Source: Thermogemmatispora sp042408965 | GTDB lineage: Bacteria > Chloroflexota > Ktedonobacteria > Ktedonobacterales > Ktedonobacteraceae | NCBI GenBank assembly: GCA_042408965.1 | Contig: JBHOQN010000089.1 | Location: 1 to 64,000 of the forward strand | Length of the DNA stretch: 64,000 nucleotides | Direction: 5' to 3' | Part shown: in pieces, positions 50,791 to 59,564 of the stretch | How positions within the stretch are numbered: the first letter of the stretch is position 1 | How the letters are laid out: every line of letters starts with the position of its first letter | Made by a program: the position numbers and the translations under genes | The notes under the pieces: generated by a model | What the model was told of the DNA's origin: nothing | The model's input: the letters and a program-made list of their open reading frames with translations, nothing else | Databases searched by the model: none

Positions 50791-51918
50791 CTACTTTTCA
50801 GTATCGGCGTCCACAAAGATCTGGGCGGGACGACGAATCAGCGAATTGCGCGCGGGGCCAGCAGACGATTGAGGAGCGCCGCGCAGCGGGCCGCTGCTCC
50901 CGAAGGAGCGCAGCGAGGAGGGAGGGACGACGGGCTGCATGGCGGAGGTCTCCGGTAGCTGGCCGCTGGCGGAGGCCTGCAGCATCTCCAGGCCACGCCG
51001 CAACGTCATCATATCGCGCAGGAAGCAGGCCACCGCGGAAGCGGCCGAGCCTTTTTCGCGGGCGTTTTCAAAGCGGCGGGCGTTGGCCTCGCCGGCGTCC
51101 TGGGCGGCCTGAGCCAGGGGATCGGAGGTATGCGCTGCGAAGGTATCCTGGAAGATATCATCCCAACTGCCCCAGCGGCCGCGCAGCGGTTTCCAGCCGA
51201 GCTGGCTATCGCTGACCGTGCGCCATTTCTCCTCCGTAAACTGAATCCAGTCCTCGAAGAGGCGCAGGCAGGTCTCGAGCTGCTGGCGCAGCCGCTCCTC
51301 TTCGGCGCTCTTCGCCTGGGTAAAGCTCTGCTGGAGCCCGTCAGTGGTCTGTTGCGCGCCGAAGACGCCGCTCTGGAGGTAGGAGGGAGCCTGTTGCATG
51401 CCGGGGAAGAGGCCGGAGAAATCGGGGGCCATCTGCCCCGTCTGGCCCAACTGAGCGGCCGGGAGGCCCAGCACGGGCCCCTGTGCGCCGGCTGGCAGCT
51501 CGCCGGTAATGGCGAAGCCGCCCAGGGCGGGACTCAGACTCAGGATCGAGGAGCCATCTGGCATGAGCATGCCTTCGGGAATAGTTGGCAGGCCACCGAT
51601 CACGATCTCCTCATGCCCGACGGCGTCCAGAATACGCCAGGCCAGGCGTGGGTGCTTGATCGCCCACCAGAGACGGCGCGCCAGAAACGTGCAGGCGAAG
51701 GCGAAATTGACCAACAGCCAGACCAGCCCACGTACAGCCAGCCAGTTGACCAGGCCCGTGACGAGAATCCAGTACCAGGGATCGTGCTGTCCCGCCTCCT
51801 CGATGATCGTCAGAACAACTGCCACCGTCAGGCTGGGGTCGCGCAGAGGATTAATCAAGTCGATGATACGCCATAACCATGACCGTTCTGTCTTCTTCAA
51901 GATGCGCTCCTCTGACAT
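50791..51918 (-). CDS. Membrane protein of unknown function
   Basis: A 375-residue protein. Near the N-terminus two hydrophobic stretches (LTVAVVLTIIEEAG, weaker; WILVTGLVNWLAVRGLVWLLVNFAFACTFLA, strong, given here as residues ~50-80) anchor it. The remaining 290 residues are soluble, with a Gly/Gln/Ala-rich central part and a helical segment EEERLRQQLETCLRLFEDWI. GTG 51921 and ATG 51918 are both possible and neither has a strong ribosome-binding site. It is just upstream of hisC. No domain recognised. Confidence 0.65.
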   Translation of the reverse strand: MSEERILKKTERSWLWRIIDLINPLRDPSLTVAVVLTIIEEAGQHDPWYWILVTGLVNWLAVRGLVWLLVNFAFACTFLARRLWWAIKHPRLAWRILDAVGHEEIVIGGLPTIPEGMLMPDGSSILSLSPALGGFAITGELPAGAQGPVLGLPAAQLGQTGQMAPDFSGLFPGMQQAPSYLQSGVFGAQQTTDGLQQSFTQAKSAEEERLRQQLETCLRLFEDWIQFTEEKWRTVSDSQLGWKPLRGRWGSWDDIFQDTFAAHTSDPLAQAAQDAGEANARRFENAREKGSAASAVACFLRDMMTLRRGLEMLQASASGQLPETSAMQPVVPPSSLRSFGSSGPLRGAPQSSAGPARNSLIRRPAQIFVDADTEK

Positions 51919-52228
51919 CACTCTACGATGCCACTACAGTTCTCTGAGCAGGTACCTGATCACGTACCTCTCCTTCTCTTCTCCAGTATACCGTCCATCT
52001 ATTGGCGCGACGATTCTATCATGGGCCTCCAATGCCTGCAAGCTTCGCCGACAGGATCAGGGTAGATCGGGCTATCCTGCCAGGATGCATGTTCGACATA
52101 GTTATTGTACCAGAGCGGCCAGTGGCTGGCGGGCTGCCTCATCCACAGGTGAAGGCAGACGGTACTTTAGTACCTCTGGAGCGCTGGCCGCGGGACCATC
52201 CCCTGGCGTGTCCCGCGGCCAGCGCTGG
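51919..52228. other. Gap between membrane-protein gene and rph
   Basis: Holds the rph hairpin (52181-52225), the palindrome GGTACTTTAGTACC (52161-52174) and the promoter zone of the membrane-protein/hisC unit. No gene. Confidence 0.45.
52181..52225 (-). terminator. 16-bp perfect hairpin after rph
   Basis: GCGCTGGCCGCGGGAC (52181-52196) pairs fully with GTCCCGCGGCCAGCGC (52210-52225), 3 nt beyond the rph stop. No T tract follows on the minus strand, but the palindrome GGTACTTTAGTACC comes next. Probably a transcript end or RNA-stabilising structure. Confidence 0.55.
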
Positions 52229-52942
52229 TTAGCGCAGGTGGACCTGCTGCAGCGCGAGTAGCTCGCTGATTCCTCCGCGGGCGAGGTCCAGTAGCTCATC
52301 GAGGCGGGCGCGGCTGAAGACGCCTCCCTCGCCGGTGCCCTGTACCTCTACGAAGTCGCCGCCAGCGGTCATGACGACATTAAAATCAACGTCGGCGCGC
52401 GAGTCTTCGTCGTAACACAGGTCGAGCAGGGCCTCACCCTCCACAAGGCCTACGCTGACCGCGGCCACCGCGCTGCGCACGGGGAGAGTCTGGAGCAACC
52501 CACGCTCGACGAGCCGCGCGCAGGCGTGTTGCAGGGCAACAAAGGCGCCTGTTATGGCGGTGGTGCGCGTGCCGCCGTCGGCCTGGAGCACATCGCAGTC
52601 GAGGGTGAGGGTGCGTGGCCCCAGGGCCTCCAGATCGATGGCGGCGCGCAGCGAGCGCCCGATCAGACGCTGAATCTCCTGGGTGCGCCCGCTGAGGCGG
52701 CCGTCGCGCTCGCGGGGACTGCGTGTGAGCGTGGCCCGCGGCAGCATACTATACTCGGCGGTCACCCAGCCTTGCCCGCGGCCCTCCAGAAAGGCGGGTA
52801 CGCGCTCCTCCACGCTGGCTGCGCAGAGCACACGGGTGCGCCCGGCCTCGATCAAGACCGATCCCTCGGCGTACTCTAGATAATCTACTGTGAGTCGTAC
52901 GGAACGTAGTTGAGTCCGTGCACGTCCGTCTGTACGTATCAT
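52229..52942 (-). CDS. rph: Ribonuclease PH
   Basis: Phosphorolytic 3'-5' exoribonuclease that trims tRNA 3' ends. It is 237 residues, normal for the family. Motifs: RTDGRARTQLRSVRLTVDYL, the phosphate/RNA site around PRERDGRLSGRTQEIQRLIGRSLRAA, LDCDVLQADGGTRTTAITGAFVAL and the DEDSRADVDFNVVMT strand. ATG 42 nt inside the region after GTG 52957 (that is, ATG 52942) is preferred, with GAGGG at proper spacing. It is transcribed away from otsA. Confidence 0.94.
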   Translation of the reverse strand: MIRTDGRARTQLRSVRLTVDYLEYAEGSVLIEAGRTRVLCAASVEERVPAFLEGRGQGWVTAEYSMLPRATLTRSPRERDGRLSGRTQEIQRLIGRSLRAAIDLEALGPRTLTLDCDVLQADGGTRTTAITGAFVALQHACARLVERGLLQTLPVRSAVAAVSVGLVEGEALLDLCYDEDSRADVDFNVVMTAGGDFVEVQGTGEGGVFSRARLDELLDLARGGISELLALQQVHLR

Positions 52943-53284
52943 AAGCGAAGCCCTCACCAGGTTTTCAAGCTCCTCAAAGGTTATTTACGAGGGAGAAAAA
53001 AGTGCCTGAATCCAGATGATTCCAGGAACGGCGCAGGGTGCGGGCTGAGCGCTGGCCCCATTTCCCCCTCGAATATGGTACTATACATAAGGGTGTCTCC
53101 AACAGAGGTATCTTACCGTGCATCGCCAGGAAAGGATTTAGAAGGTCTGCGTCCTGTTCAGCCTGACTTCTCTCGCCAGACCGCGGGTCTTTTGATAGCC
53201 CGAAAACGTTAAACACTACGTGAGACGAAGAGGAGAAAGAGGCCGCAGCGAAAACGGGAAGAACCTGTTAGAAAGGATAAACCT
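52943..53284. other. Divergent region between rph and otsA
   Basis: The TGGTACTAT word near 53076-53084 is an extended -10-like element for otsA; the same word occurs upstream of the TerC gene near 55895-55905. No gene. Confidence 0.4.
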
Positions 53285-54901
53285 ATGTCTACGCAGAAGA
53301 CGATTCATGCAGCGCAACAGGAGTCGCTTCATGCGAGTCGTCTCATCATTGCAACCAACCGCGGGCCGGTGGAATTTTATCTTACACAAGATAAGATTCT
53401 CAAGCACCGCCGGGGCGCTGGCGGTGTGGTTACAGCCCTCATCGAGGCTGCCAGCCGCATGGAGGTGACCTGGGTTGCAATGGCGATGACAGAGGGCGAT
53501 CGCATTGCCGCTCGCAATGCCGAAGCTGGCTGCGGGCGTATTCCATCGCCCCTGGCGAGTTTAAACATGCAGCTTCGCTATGTGGTTATTCCAAAGACGG
53601 CCTACCGCAAGCACTACGACGTCATGAGCAATCGCGTGCTCTGGTTTCTGCAGCATTATCTGTACGATCCGAGCAGCGACACCTTTAACTACCAGCGGCT
53701 CCAGGACGCCTGGAAACGGGGCTATCGCGTAGCCAATCAGGCCATCGCCGATGCGGTGAGCGCTGAGATCGAGCGCGCCCAGAGCATGCCTGTGGTGATG
53801 CTGCACGATTACCACCTCTATCTGGTCGCCGCCATGATTCGCGAGCGCCATCCCACGATTGTGACGCAGCAATTCATCCACATTCCCTGGCCCGATAGCC
53901 GCTGCTGGCATTTCCTGCCGAGCAACATCACTCAGGAGATCTACCGCGGTCTGGTGGGCAACGACATCGTTGGCTTTCAGACGGAGCGCGATGCACGCAA
54001 TTTCCTGGAGGGAGCGCGCACGATCCTCGAGGGGGCCGAGGTTGACATCGAGGAGGGCACGATCATCTGGCAGGGGCATCGCACGCAGGCGCGGGCCTAT
54101 CCGATCTCGATCTCTGTGCAGGAGGAGCGCCGTATCGTTCAGAGTCTGGCCGGTCGGCGGGCTGCCGAGAAGATCCGTCCCCTGCTGGGCGAGCAGACCA
54201 TCATGCGGGTCGACCGCATCGAGCCGACCAAAAATATCCCGCGCGGTTTCCAGGCCTATGCTCAGTTGCTTGAAGAGCATCCCGAACTGCGCGGCAAGGT
54301 CAAGTTCCTGGCCTTTCTGGTGCCCTCGCGGCAGTCGCTCTCAGAATATAAGCGCCTGAACGCTGAAGTCCTCAAGCTCGTCGAGGAGATCAACACCCGC
54401 TACGGGACGGAGAGCTGGACCCCGATTGAGGTCTTCTGCGACAATGACCGGACGCGGGCGCTGGCCGCGATGCAGTACTACGATGTGCTGCTGGTGAATC
54501 CCATCATTGACGGTATGAATCTGGTGGCCAAAGAGGGGGCAGTTGTCAATCGGCGCAATGGCGTGCTGGTCCTCTCGCGCACCGCTGGCGCCTTTCAGCA
54601 GTTGGGGAAGGCCGCTATTCCCACCTCACCCATCGACGTCGCGGAGACGGCGGAGGCCCTCTACAGTGCGTTGACGCTGCCAGCGGAGGAGCGCGAACGC
54701 CGGGCCCGCCTGGCTCGCCAGATCGTCGAGCATCATAACCTGAATACCTGGCTGACGCGGCAGATCGAGGACATCAACGAGCTACTCGACCTGGCGCGGC
54801 TGGCTTCTCGCAGTGCACAGGCGCACGCGAATGAGGCAGCAGTTTCTCTTGAACCAGAGCCGGAAATGGCTTCCAGCCCGATCTCGTTATCAGCCGGTTG
54901 A
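53285..54901 (+). CDS. otsA: Trehalose-6-phosphate synthase (GT20)
   Basis: Transfers glucose from a nucleotide sugar to glucose-6-phosphate. The 538-residue GT-B enzyme shows the start IIATNRGPVEFYL, the glycine loop RRGAGGVVTALIEA, VVMLHDYHLYLVAAMIRERHP, the donor-site region VDRIEPTKNIPRGFQAY and NPIIDGMNLVAKEGAVVN. The C-terminal 35 residues are an extra Ala/Glu/Ser tail. AGAAAGGA precedes ATG 53285. The phosphatase otsB is encoded convergently 40 nt downstream, so the two steps are adjacent but separately transcribed. Confidence 0.94.
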   Translation: MSTQKTIHAAQQESLHASRLIIATNRGPVEFYLTQDKILKHRRGAGGVVTALIEAASRMEVTWVAMAMTEGDRIAARNAEAGCGRIPSPLASLNMQLRYVVIPKTAYRKHYDVMSNRVLWFLQHYLYDPSSDTFNYQRLQDAWKRGYRVANQAIADAVSAEIERAQSMPVVMLHDYHLYLVAAMIRERHPTIVTQQFIHIPWPDSRCWHFLPSNITQEIYRGLVGNDIVGFQTERDARNFLEGARTILEGAEVDIEEGTIIWQGHRTQARAYPISISVQEERRIVQSLAGRRAAEKIRPLLGEQTIMRVDRIEPTKNIPRGFQAYAQLLEEHPELRGKVKFLAFLVPSRQSLSEYKRLNAEVLKLVEEINTRYGTESWTPIEVFCDNDRTRALAAMQYYDVLLVNPIIDGMNLVAKEGAVVNRRNGVLVLSRTAGAFQQLGKAAIPTSPIDVAETAEALYSALTLPAEERERRARLARQIVEHHNLNTWLTRQIEDINELLDLARLASRSAQAHANEAAVSLEPEPEMASSPISLSAG

Positions 54902-54917
54902 CCGGCTTCTTCGGACT

Positions 54918-54961
54918 GGCAAGAAAAGCGCGTGGAGACGGCTACGCACGCTTTTCCTGCC
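54918..54961. terminator. Shared hairpin at otsA/otsB 3' ends
   Basis: GGCAAGAAAAGCG (54918-54930) pairs with CGCTTTTCCTGCC (54949-54961) with one mismatch. It spans the otsB stop and lies 16 nt after otsA, so it can act in both directions. Confidence 0.5.
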
Positions 54962-55802
54962 AGCCTGGCGGGGGTATCTCCCCCCGCGACGCTGCGCGGT
55001 CCTCTCCCGCCTCTCCCGCCTCGGCCAGTTCGGCCAGCTCGCTCAGCAGCCTGTACATGCCCTCTACTCCCTCTACGACCATGTCGGCGCGCTCCAGCAG
55101 GAGTTCGGGAGTATCGGCGTGCCGCACGGCGACGGCCAGGGTGATCAGCCCCTGCTCGCGCAGGCGGGCCAGCATCTCAACGGCATCGAGATCGGTACGG
55201 TCATCCCCTGCGAAGAAGGCGGCGCATAACCGCTCGTGCTCGACGAAGAGGCGCAGCGCCTCGCCTTTGTTCAGGCCCGGTACGCGCACCTCAACGGCCA
55301 TCTTGCCCTCGCTCAGTAGGAGGCCCGCCTCGCGCGCTGGCGCAGCTAGCAGCGCCAGAATGCGCTCCCTGGCCGCCTGGGGATCAGGGCAGAGGCGATA
55401 GTGAATCGTGCCACCGATGGATTTATATTCGACGCGCAGCCCGGCTAGGGCCAGTTGCTGCGCCATCTCCAGCAGGCGACGCGCCGGCTCGCGATAGCGC
55501 TCGAGTCCCGGTGGGATGGTGGGCGCGTCCTCGGCGGGCTGCCCCGGCGACCACTCCAGACCATGGTTACCAATATAGGTGATGCCCTCCACACCAACCA
55601 GGGCCGCGGCTGTCGCTACGGAGCGGCCCGTGAGCACGGCGAGGCGCGCATGGCGGCGCAGACGCTGCAGCAGCTCGGCCATTCCCGGATAGAGACGGGC
55701 CTCCTCTGGTGTGGCGGCAATCGGGCTGAGCGTGCCATCGATGTCAAGGACCAGCCCCCGAGGGTGGCAGGCCATTAACGCCAGGAGAGCGGTTCTCAGC
55801 AT
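54942..55802 (-). CDS. otsB: Trehalose-6-phosphate phosphatase
   Basis: HAD-superfamily phosphatase completing trehalose synthesis, 286 residues. Motif I DIDGTLSPIA holds the nucleophile Asp, motif II is LTGR, the lysine lies in the LNKGEALRLFVEHE region and motif IV is FAGDDRTDLDAVEML. The cap-domain segment VEYKSIGGTIHYRL is typical of OtsB. GAGAGGA lies 9 nt before ATG 55802. The last ~25 residues form an acidic Glu/Ala-rich tail after the fold. Confidence 0.93.
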   Translation of the reverse strand: MLRTALLALMACHPRGLVLDIDGTLSPIAATPEEARLYPGMAELLQRLRRHARLAVLTGRSVATAAALVGVEGITYIGNHGLEWSPGQPAEDAPTIPPGLERYREPARRLLEMAQQLALAGLRVEYKSIGGTIHYRLCPDPQAARERILALLAAPAREAGLLLSEGKMAVEVRVPGLNKGEALRLFVEHERLCAAFFAGDDRTDLDAVEMLARLREQGLITLAVAVRHADTPELLLERADMVVEGVEGMYRLLSELAELAEAGEAGEDRAASRGEIPPPGWQEKRA

Positions 55803-56033
55803 ACCAGCTATCCTCTCTCAGAGTACTATGCTCGCTGTTCAAGCTGCCTGAAGGCTTTTCATTCTATCACAGAGGTTGTCTTCTGCCGCGGTACGTGGTA
55901 CTATGTACAAGTAGTCTCTGAGCAGCCTCTGCCCGAAAGGCTCGGTGGAGTTGGCGCGCAGGATGTGTTATCTAGCTAACGCGCCTTGCAGCGCGCTGCG
56001 AACGAGTTAGAGCACCATGGGGGGAGATCAAAC

Positions 56034-56834
56034 ATGCCACAGGCCTGGCTGCAGTTGCTGAGCGCCATCGGCGGCATCATTCTGGTGGACCTTGCTCTCA
56101 GCGGTGACAACGCCCTGGTGATCGGTGCAGCTACGCTCTCTGTTCCGCGTAGGCGGCGCTGGTCCGCCCTGGCCATCGGCGGCGGAGCTGCCATCCTCCT
56201 GCGCCTGGTCTTTACCTCCGTGGCAAGCTACCTCCTGCAGATCCCCTATCTCCAGGCCGTGGGCGGCCTGCTGGTGCTCTCGATCGCCATCCGCCTCTTT
56301 TTTGGCAATGCCCCACACTCAGATGGCGGCAGCGAGCCGACGCCGGCAACAATGCAGAGGCGCCTGCCTGGCCTGCGCCACCTGCTGGAACGCCATCTTT
56401 CGGCGGAGAACACCAGCTTCGTGCTGGCCATGCTGACAATCCTCCTGGCCGACGTGACTATGAGCCTGGATAATGTCATTGCCATCGGAGCTATTGCTCA
56501 GGGCGAGCTCCCAGTTCTGATCATCGGCCTGCTGACCAGCATCCTCCTCTTGCTGATCGGGAGCGCTCTGGTGGCTGAGATCCTCAGCCGATTGCCAGGC
56601 CTGACTCTCATTGCGAGCCTGATCCTGGCCTGGGTTGCTGGCAACCTGGTGATCAATGATCCGGGTATTCAGTTCCTGCAGGATCATGAGGCTGCCGTCT
56701 ACATCGCGACCTTCGGCTTCGTGATCGCCGCGGCTCTCTTCACCACCTTCCAGCGTCACCACTACGCTCACTCTCTCCACTCGTCTTCTTCCTCCCACTC
56801 AGCTCGCTCCTCCTCACAGCGCCATCTGAAATAA
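56034..56834 (+). CDS. TerC-family integral membrane protein (YjbE/YkoY type)
   Basis: A 266-residue, seven-helix membrane protein of the TerC superfamily, whose members export manganese or help metallate exported enzymes. Two related halves carry the acidic membrane motifs: DLALSGDNALVIGAA in the first half and DVTMSLDNVIAIGAIA in the second. A cytoplasmic loop lies between. The C-terminus is His/Ser-rich. ATG 56034 follows GGGGGAG. The leader (55900-56033) was checked for the yybP-ykoY manganese riboswitch and no convincing match was seen. Confidence 0.9.
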   Translation: MPQAWLQLLSAIGGIILVDLALSGDNALVIGAATLSVPRRRRWSALAIGGGAAILLRLVFTSVASYLLQIPYLQAVGGLLVLSIAIRLFFGNAPHSDGGSEPTPATMQRRLPGLRHLLERHLSAENTSFVLAMLTILLADVTMSLDNVIAIGAIAQGELPVLIIGLLTSILLLLIGSALVAEILSRLPGLTLIASLILAWVAGNLVINDPGIQFLQDHEAAVYIATFGFVIAAALFTTFQRHHYAHSLHSSSSSHSARSSSQRHLK

Positions 56835-56921
56835 CGCTTCCCTGCGTTCGTTGACCTCGCTCTCCTATTCTCCCAGGACCAGATAAGCCGTCTATCCTGG
56901 CTCGCCTGTATTCCACGCGGC

Positions 56922-59207
56922 TCAGGTCAGTGTGATCTGCACATCGTCGACAAAAAAGGCCGAGCTGGCAAGCAGTCCCTGGGCGGTGATCCCCTGGAAG
57001 AAGAGCACCACTGTCGCGCCGCGATAGGCCGCGAGATCGCCTGTGACTGTAAAGCTCTCTCGTACCCAGGGTCCGCCAGCACTGGTATTGCAACTACGCT
57101 GGAGCGTGCGAATAACTGCTCCTGTCGTACTGCGTAGTTGCGCATTGAAGGTGTCGAGACAGCGACTCGCGCTTCTGGTGGTCGTCGCCTGCCACCAGTA
57201 GGTCACGGTGATCGTGCTGAAGGAGGAGGGAACGCTGAAAGCCTGCCAGATCTGATCGTTGCAGGTAGTGTAGCCGCAGAGATAGGCGCTGTAGGAGCCG
57301 CTGTGCGGATTGGAGGGATCGACGATCTCATAGCCGCCGCGCGAGGACTCCTGCCAGGGCGCGCTCCCCTGCTCGAAGCCCCCGTTCTGGAGCAGGGAGG
57401 TCGTGGCGGTCGGTGAGGGCGCCGGGGTGACGCTGGCGCTGGCTGTCGGCACCACTGTCACTGTCGCAGAGGGGGTGGGGGTTGGCGTACCCCCACCACT
57501 GCTGCTTGCCAGGTCGCGCGCGATGTTGTAGACGTCGGGCGAACCGATGCCACTGGCCATGTCGTAGCCCGATGTGGCTTGATAGAAGAGATTGTTCCCC
57601 TGTGTGATATCGTGGAAGGGCGCAAAGGGTGGCTGGCCGTTGAAGAGACTATAGAGCGTCGGGGTGATGTGGCCCACAGGACTCTGGCCCTGGCCCTGCA
57701 GGTACTGATTGATGAGCGCCGTGCTGCCCGCCCAGAGCGGCGCGGCGGCGCTGGTGCCACCAACAGTGATCCAGCCCCCCGACGAGGAGCAACCGGCGGC
57801 TGCGACGGTGCAGTAGACGGCGTAGCCCGTGCTGGGATCAGCATCAGCGGAGACATCGGGCACCTCGCGCATGCCGCTGTTCTGCACACCGGTGCCGGGA
57901 CCGCTCTGCCAGGACGGTTGCGAGAAGTAGCTGCTATGGCCGCCACCGCCGCCGGCGCCCTCGGGACTGCGCTGTGTGTCGGAGGGGTTGGACCAGACCG
58001 TCTCGCTGCCGTAGGCGCCGTTGGAGAGCTGCAGGGAGGTGCCCCCGACGCCGGTGACGTAGGGATCGTCAGCGGGAGAATCGACCGCGAGGTTGGTGTC
58101 GTTACAATCATAGGCCCCGGAGTCGCCGGAGGCGGCGTAGAAGGTGATGCCTTTGGCTGCTCCTGCCTTAAAGATGCTGTCAAGGGTGTTCAGCTCGGCC
58201 TGTCCGGTGCTCGCCTCGCAGAGGCCCCAGCTGATGGAGACCACCTGGGCCTGATCATCGCTGACAATGCGATTATAGACAGCGTTGAGGCCGGCAGTGG
58301 TGTTGGGTCCCTCATAGACGAGCTGCGTGGCGTGTGGCGCCAGTGCCGCGATCACTTCGATGTCCAGCTCGACCTCAATGGCCCCATCGCCGGCGGCGCC
58401 TGTGGCTCCGCTGACCAGAATGGGCTTGACGACCGGCTGGCCAAGATTATAGGTTTGAAAGTACTGATTCAGATCGCTCTGTTGATAGCCGTCCAGCTCA
58501 AAGACGGCCACGGTCTGATTGTCGCCCTGGAGGCCGGCAGCGTGCAGGGGGGTAGCATCATAGGCGGCGCTCAACTCCTGAGGTCCATAGCCATTCGTCG
58601 GTCCCGCCAGACGACGGGTGAGACCGAGCGGGTGATACTCTACGCTGGTGTCCAGGCCACTGACTGAACTGATCAGCGCACTCAGAGCGGCAGGTACGGC
58701 CGGCGGACCGGCATTGGCGTAAAATATGTGCTTCCCCAGACGGTAGTTGTTCAATTGCACGTGAAAGGCCTGCTCCACGCTGCCCACGCTGCCGCTGGCC
58801 TCAACCAGCAGATGATCGCCGGCGATCGAGGTCACTGTCAGTCCTGCCCCTCTCAAGAAGGAGGTGATCTGCTGCACCTGGTCATCCGTTGGTGCGAACA
58901 TCTGGTTGAACTGTTCAGAGGTCAGGTAATGACGATAGAGCGAGGAGTGGGGATCGGCAATCGCCCTCAGCAGATTGTCCAGCTCTGGCTCGTTGCGCAG
59001 GCGCAGCGCGACAGCCACGCTTATGCGCTGCTGGGGATCTGTCGCCTGCAGAAAATGGGCCTGGCTCAGCAGGGGCACCGTCTGCCCGCTCAAAATAGCA
59101 GGTTGCTCGCTCCTGGCGTAGATGTTGCTTACCGCAAGCAGACTGACGCTGATCAGGAGCACGGTCGCCACCACAAACAGCAGATTTCGTACAAGATGTC
59201 GTCGCAT
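56922..59207 (-). CDS. Secreted S53 (sedolisin/kumamolisin) serine-carboxyl peptidase
   Basis: Acid-type endopeptidase of 761 residues. A signal peptide (residues ~1-31) and a pro-kumamolisin activation domain (to ~185) precede the catalytic domain. Catalytic Glu278 and Asp282 lie in IEVELDIEV and Ser486 in GGTSAAAP. A Thr/Pro/Ser linker (TPTPTPSATVT) leads to a C-terminal ~165-residue beta-sandwich (NGGFEQGSAPWQESS to FVDDVQITLT) of carbohydrate-binding or adhesion type. ATG 59207 is preferred over 59219 because GGAGA fits it. Exported to degrade protein, probably at low pH and high temperature (inference). Confidence 0.93.
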   Translation of the reverse strand: MRRHLVRNLLFVVATVLLISVSLLAVSNIYARSEQPAILSGQTVPLLSQAHFLQATDPQQRISVAVALRLRNEPELDNLLRAIADPHSSLYRHYLTSEQFNQMFAPTDDQVQQITSFLRGAGLTVTSIAGDHLLVEASGSVGSVEQAFHVQLNNYRLGKHIFYANAGPPAVPAALSALISSVSGLDTSVEYHPLGLTRRLAGPTNGYGPQELSAAYDATPLHAAGLQGDNQTVAVFELDGYQQSDLNQYFQTYNLGQPVVKPILVSGATGAAGDGAIEVELDIEVIAALAPHATQLVYEGPNTTAGLNAVYNRIVSDDQAQVVSISWGLCEASTGQAELNTLDSIFKAGAAKGITFYAASGDSGAYDCNDTNLAVDSPADDPYVTGVGGTSLQLSNGAYGSETVWSNPSDTQRSPEGAGGGGGHSSYFSQPSWQSGPGTGVQNSGMREVPDVSADADPSTGYAVYCTVAAAGCSSSGGWITVGGTSAAAPLWAGSTALINQYLQGQGQSPVGHITPTLYSLFNGQPPFAPFHDITQGNNLFYQATSGYDMASGIGSPDVYNIARDLASSSGGGTPTPTPSATVTVVPTASASVTPAPSPTATTSLLQNGGFEQGSAPWQESSRGGYEIVDPSNPHSGSYSAYLCGYTTCNDQIWQAFSVPSSFSTITVTYWWQATTTRSASRCLDTFNAQLRSTTGAVIRTLQRSCNTSAGGPWVRESFTVTGDLAAYRGATVVLFFQGITAQGLLASSAFFVDDVQITLT

Positions 59208-59564
59208 AGCATTCTCCATAGAGCAACTCTCGCGGGCTGCGCCGCCAGCACAGCAGTGACCATCGCGCCAACCACGTCCCTGCCTTCCCTGCAGCGCTAT
59301 CTACCGCACACAAACGACGCGCATCTCGACCACAGGAGAGAGGTCGCACAAGTAGAGCACGTCTCTGCGCGCTGATTGTGTTCAAATAAACGGCCGCTGG
59401 TGGCGAGTTGGTGGAGAGGTGGGGAGGGAGGAGTGATTCGGGGGAGGCCCGCCTGCAGAAGAGGCGCAGAGGGCCACAGGAAGATGGGCAGGGTCTCCCG
59501 AAAAGGAGCAGCCCTGCCCACAGGACTTCTTTCTCAGGCGTACGCCGCACGCCTGGTGATGAGA
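59208..59564. other. Gap between protease and kinase genes, with hairpins
   Basis: GGGCAGGG (59486-59493) pairs with CCCTGCCC (59512-59519), with an inner CTCC/GGAG stem, a strong hairpin. CAGGCGT/ACGCCTG (59535-59555) lies 9 nt past the kinase stop. Either could end the minus-strand kinase transcript, although T tracts are absent. A G/A-rich patch lies at 59398-59440. Confidence 0.45.

Noticed and set aside
55900..56033. yybP-ykoY manganese riboswitch before the TerC gene
   Set aside because: Expected by context, but the conserved core bases were not found by eye; the leader only shows generic GC-rich pairing.
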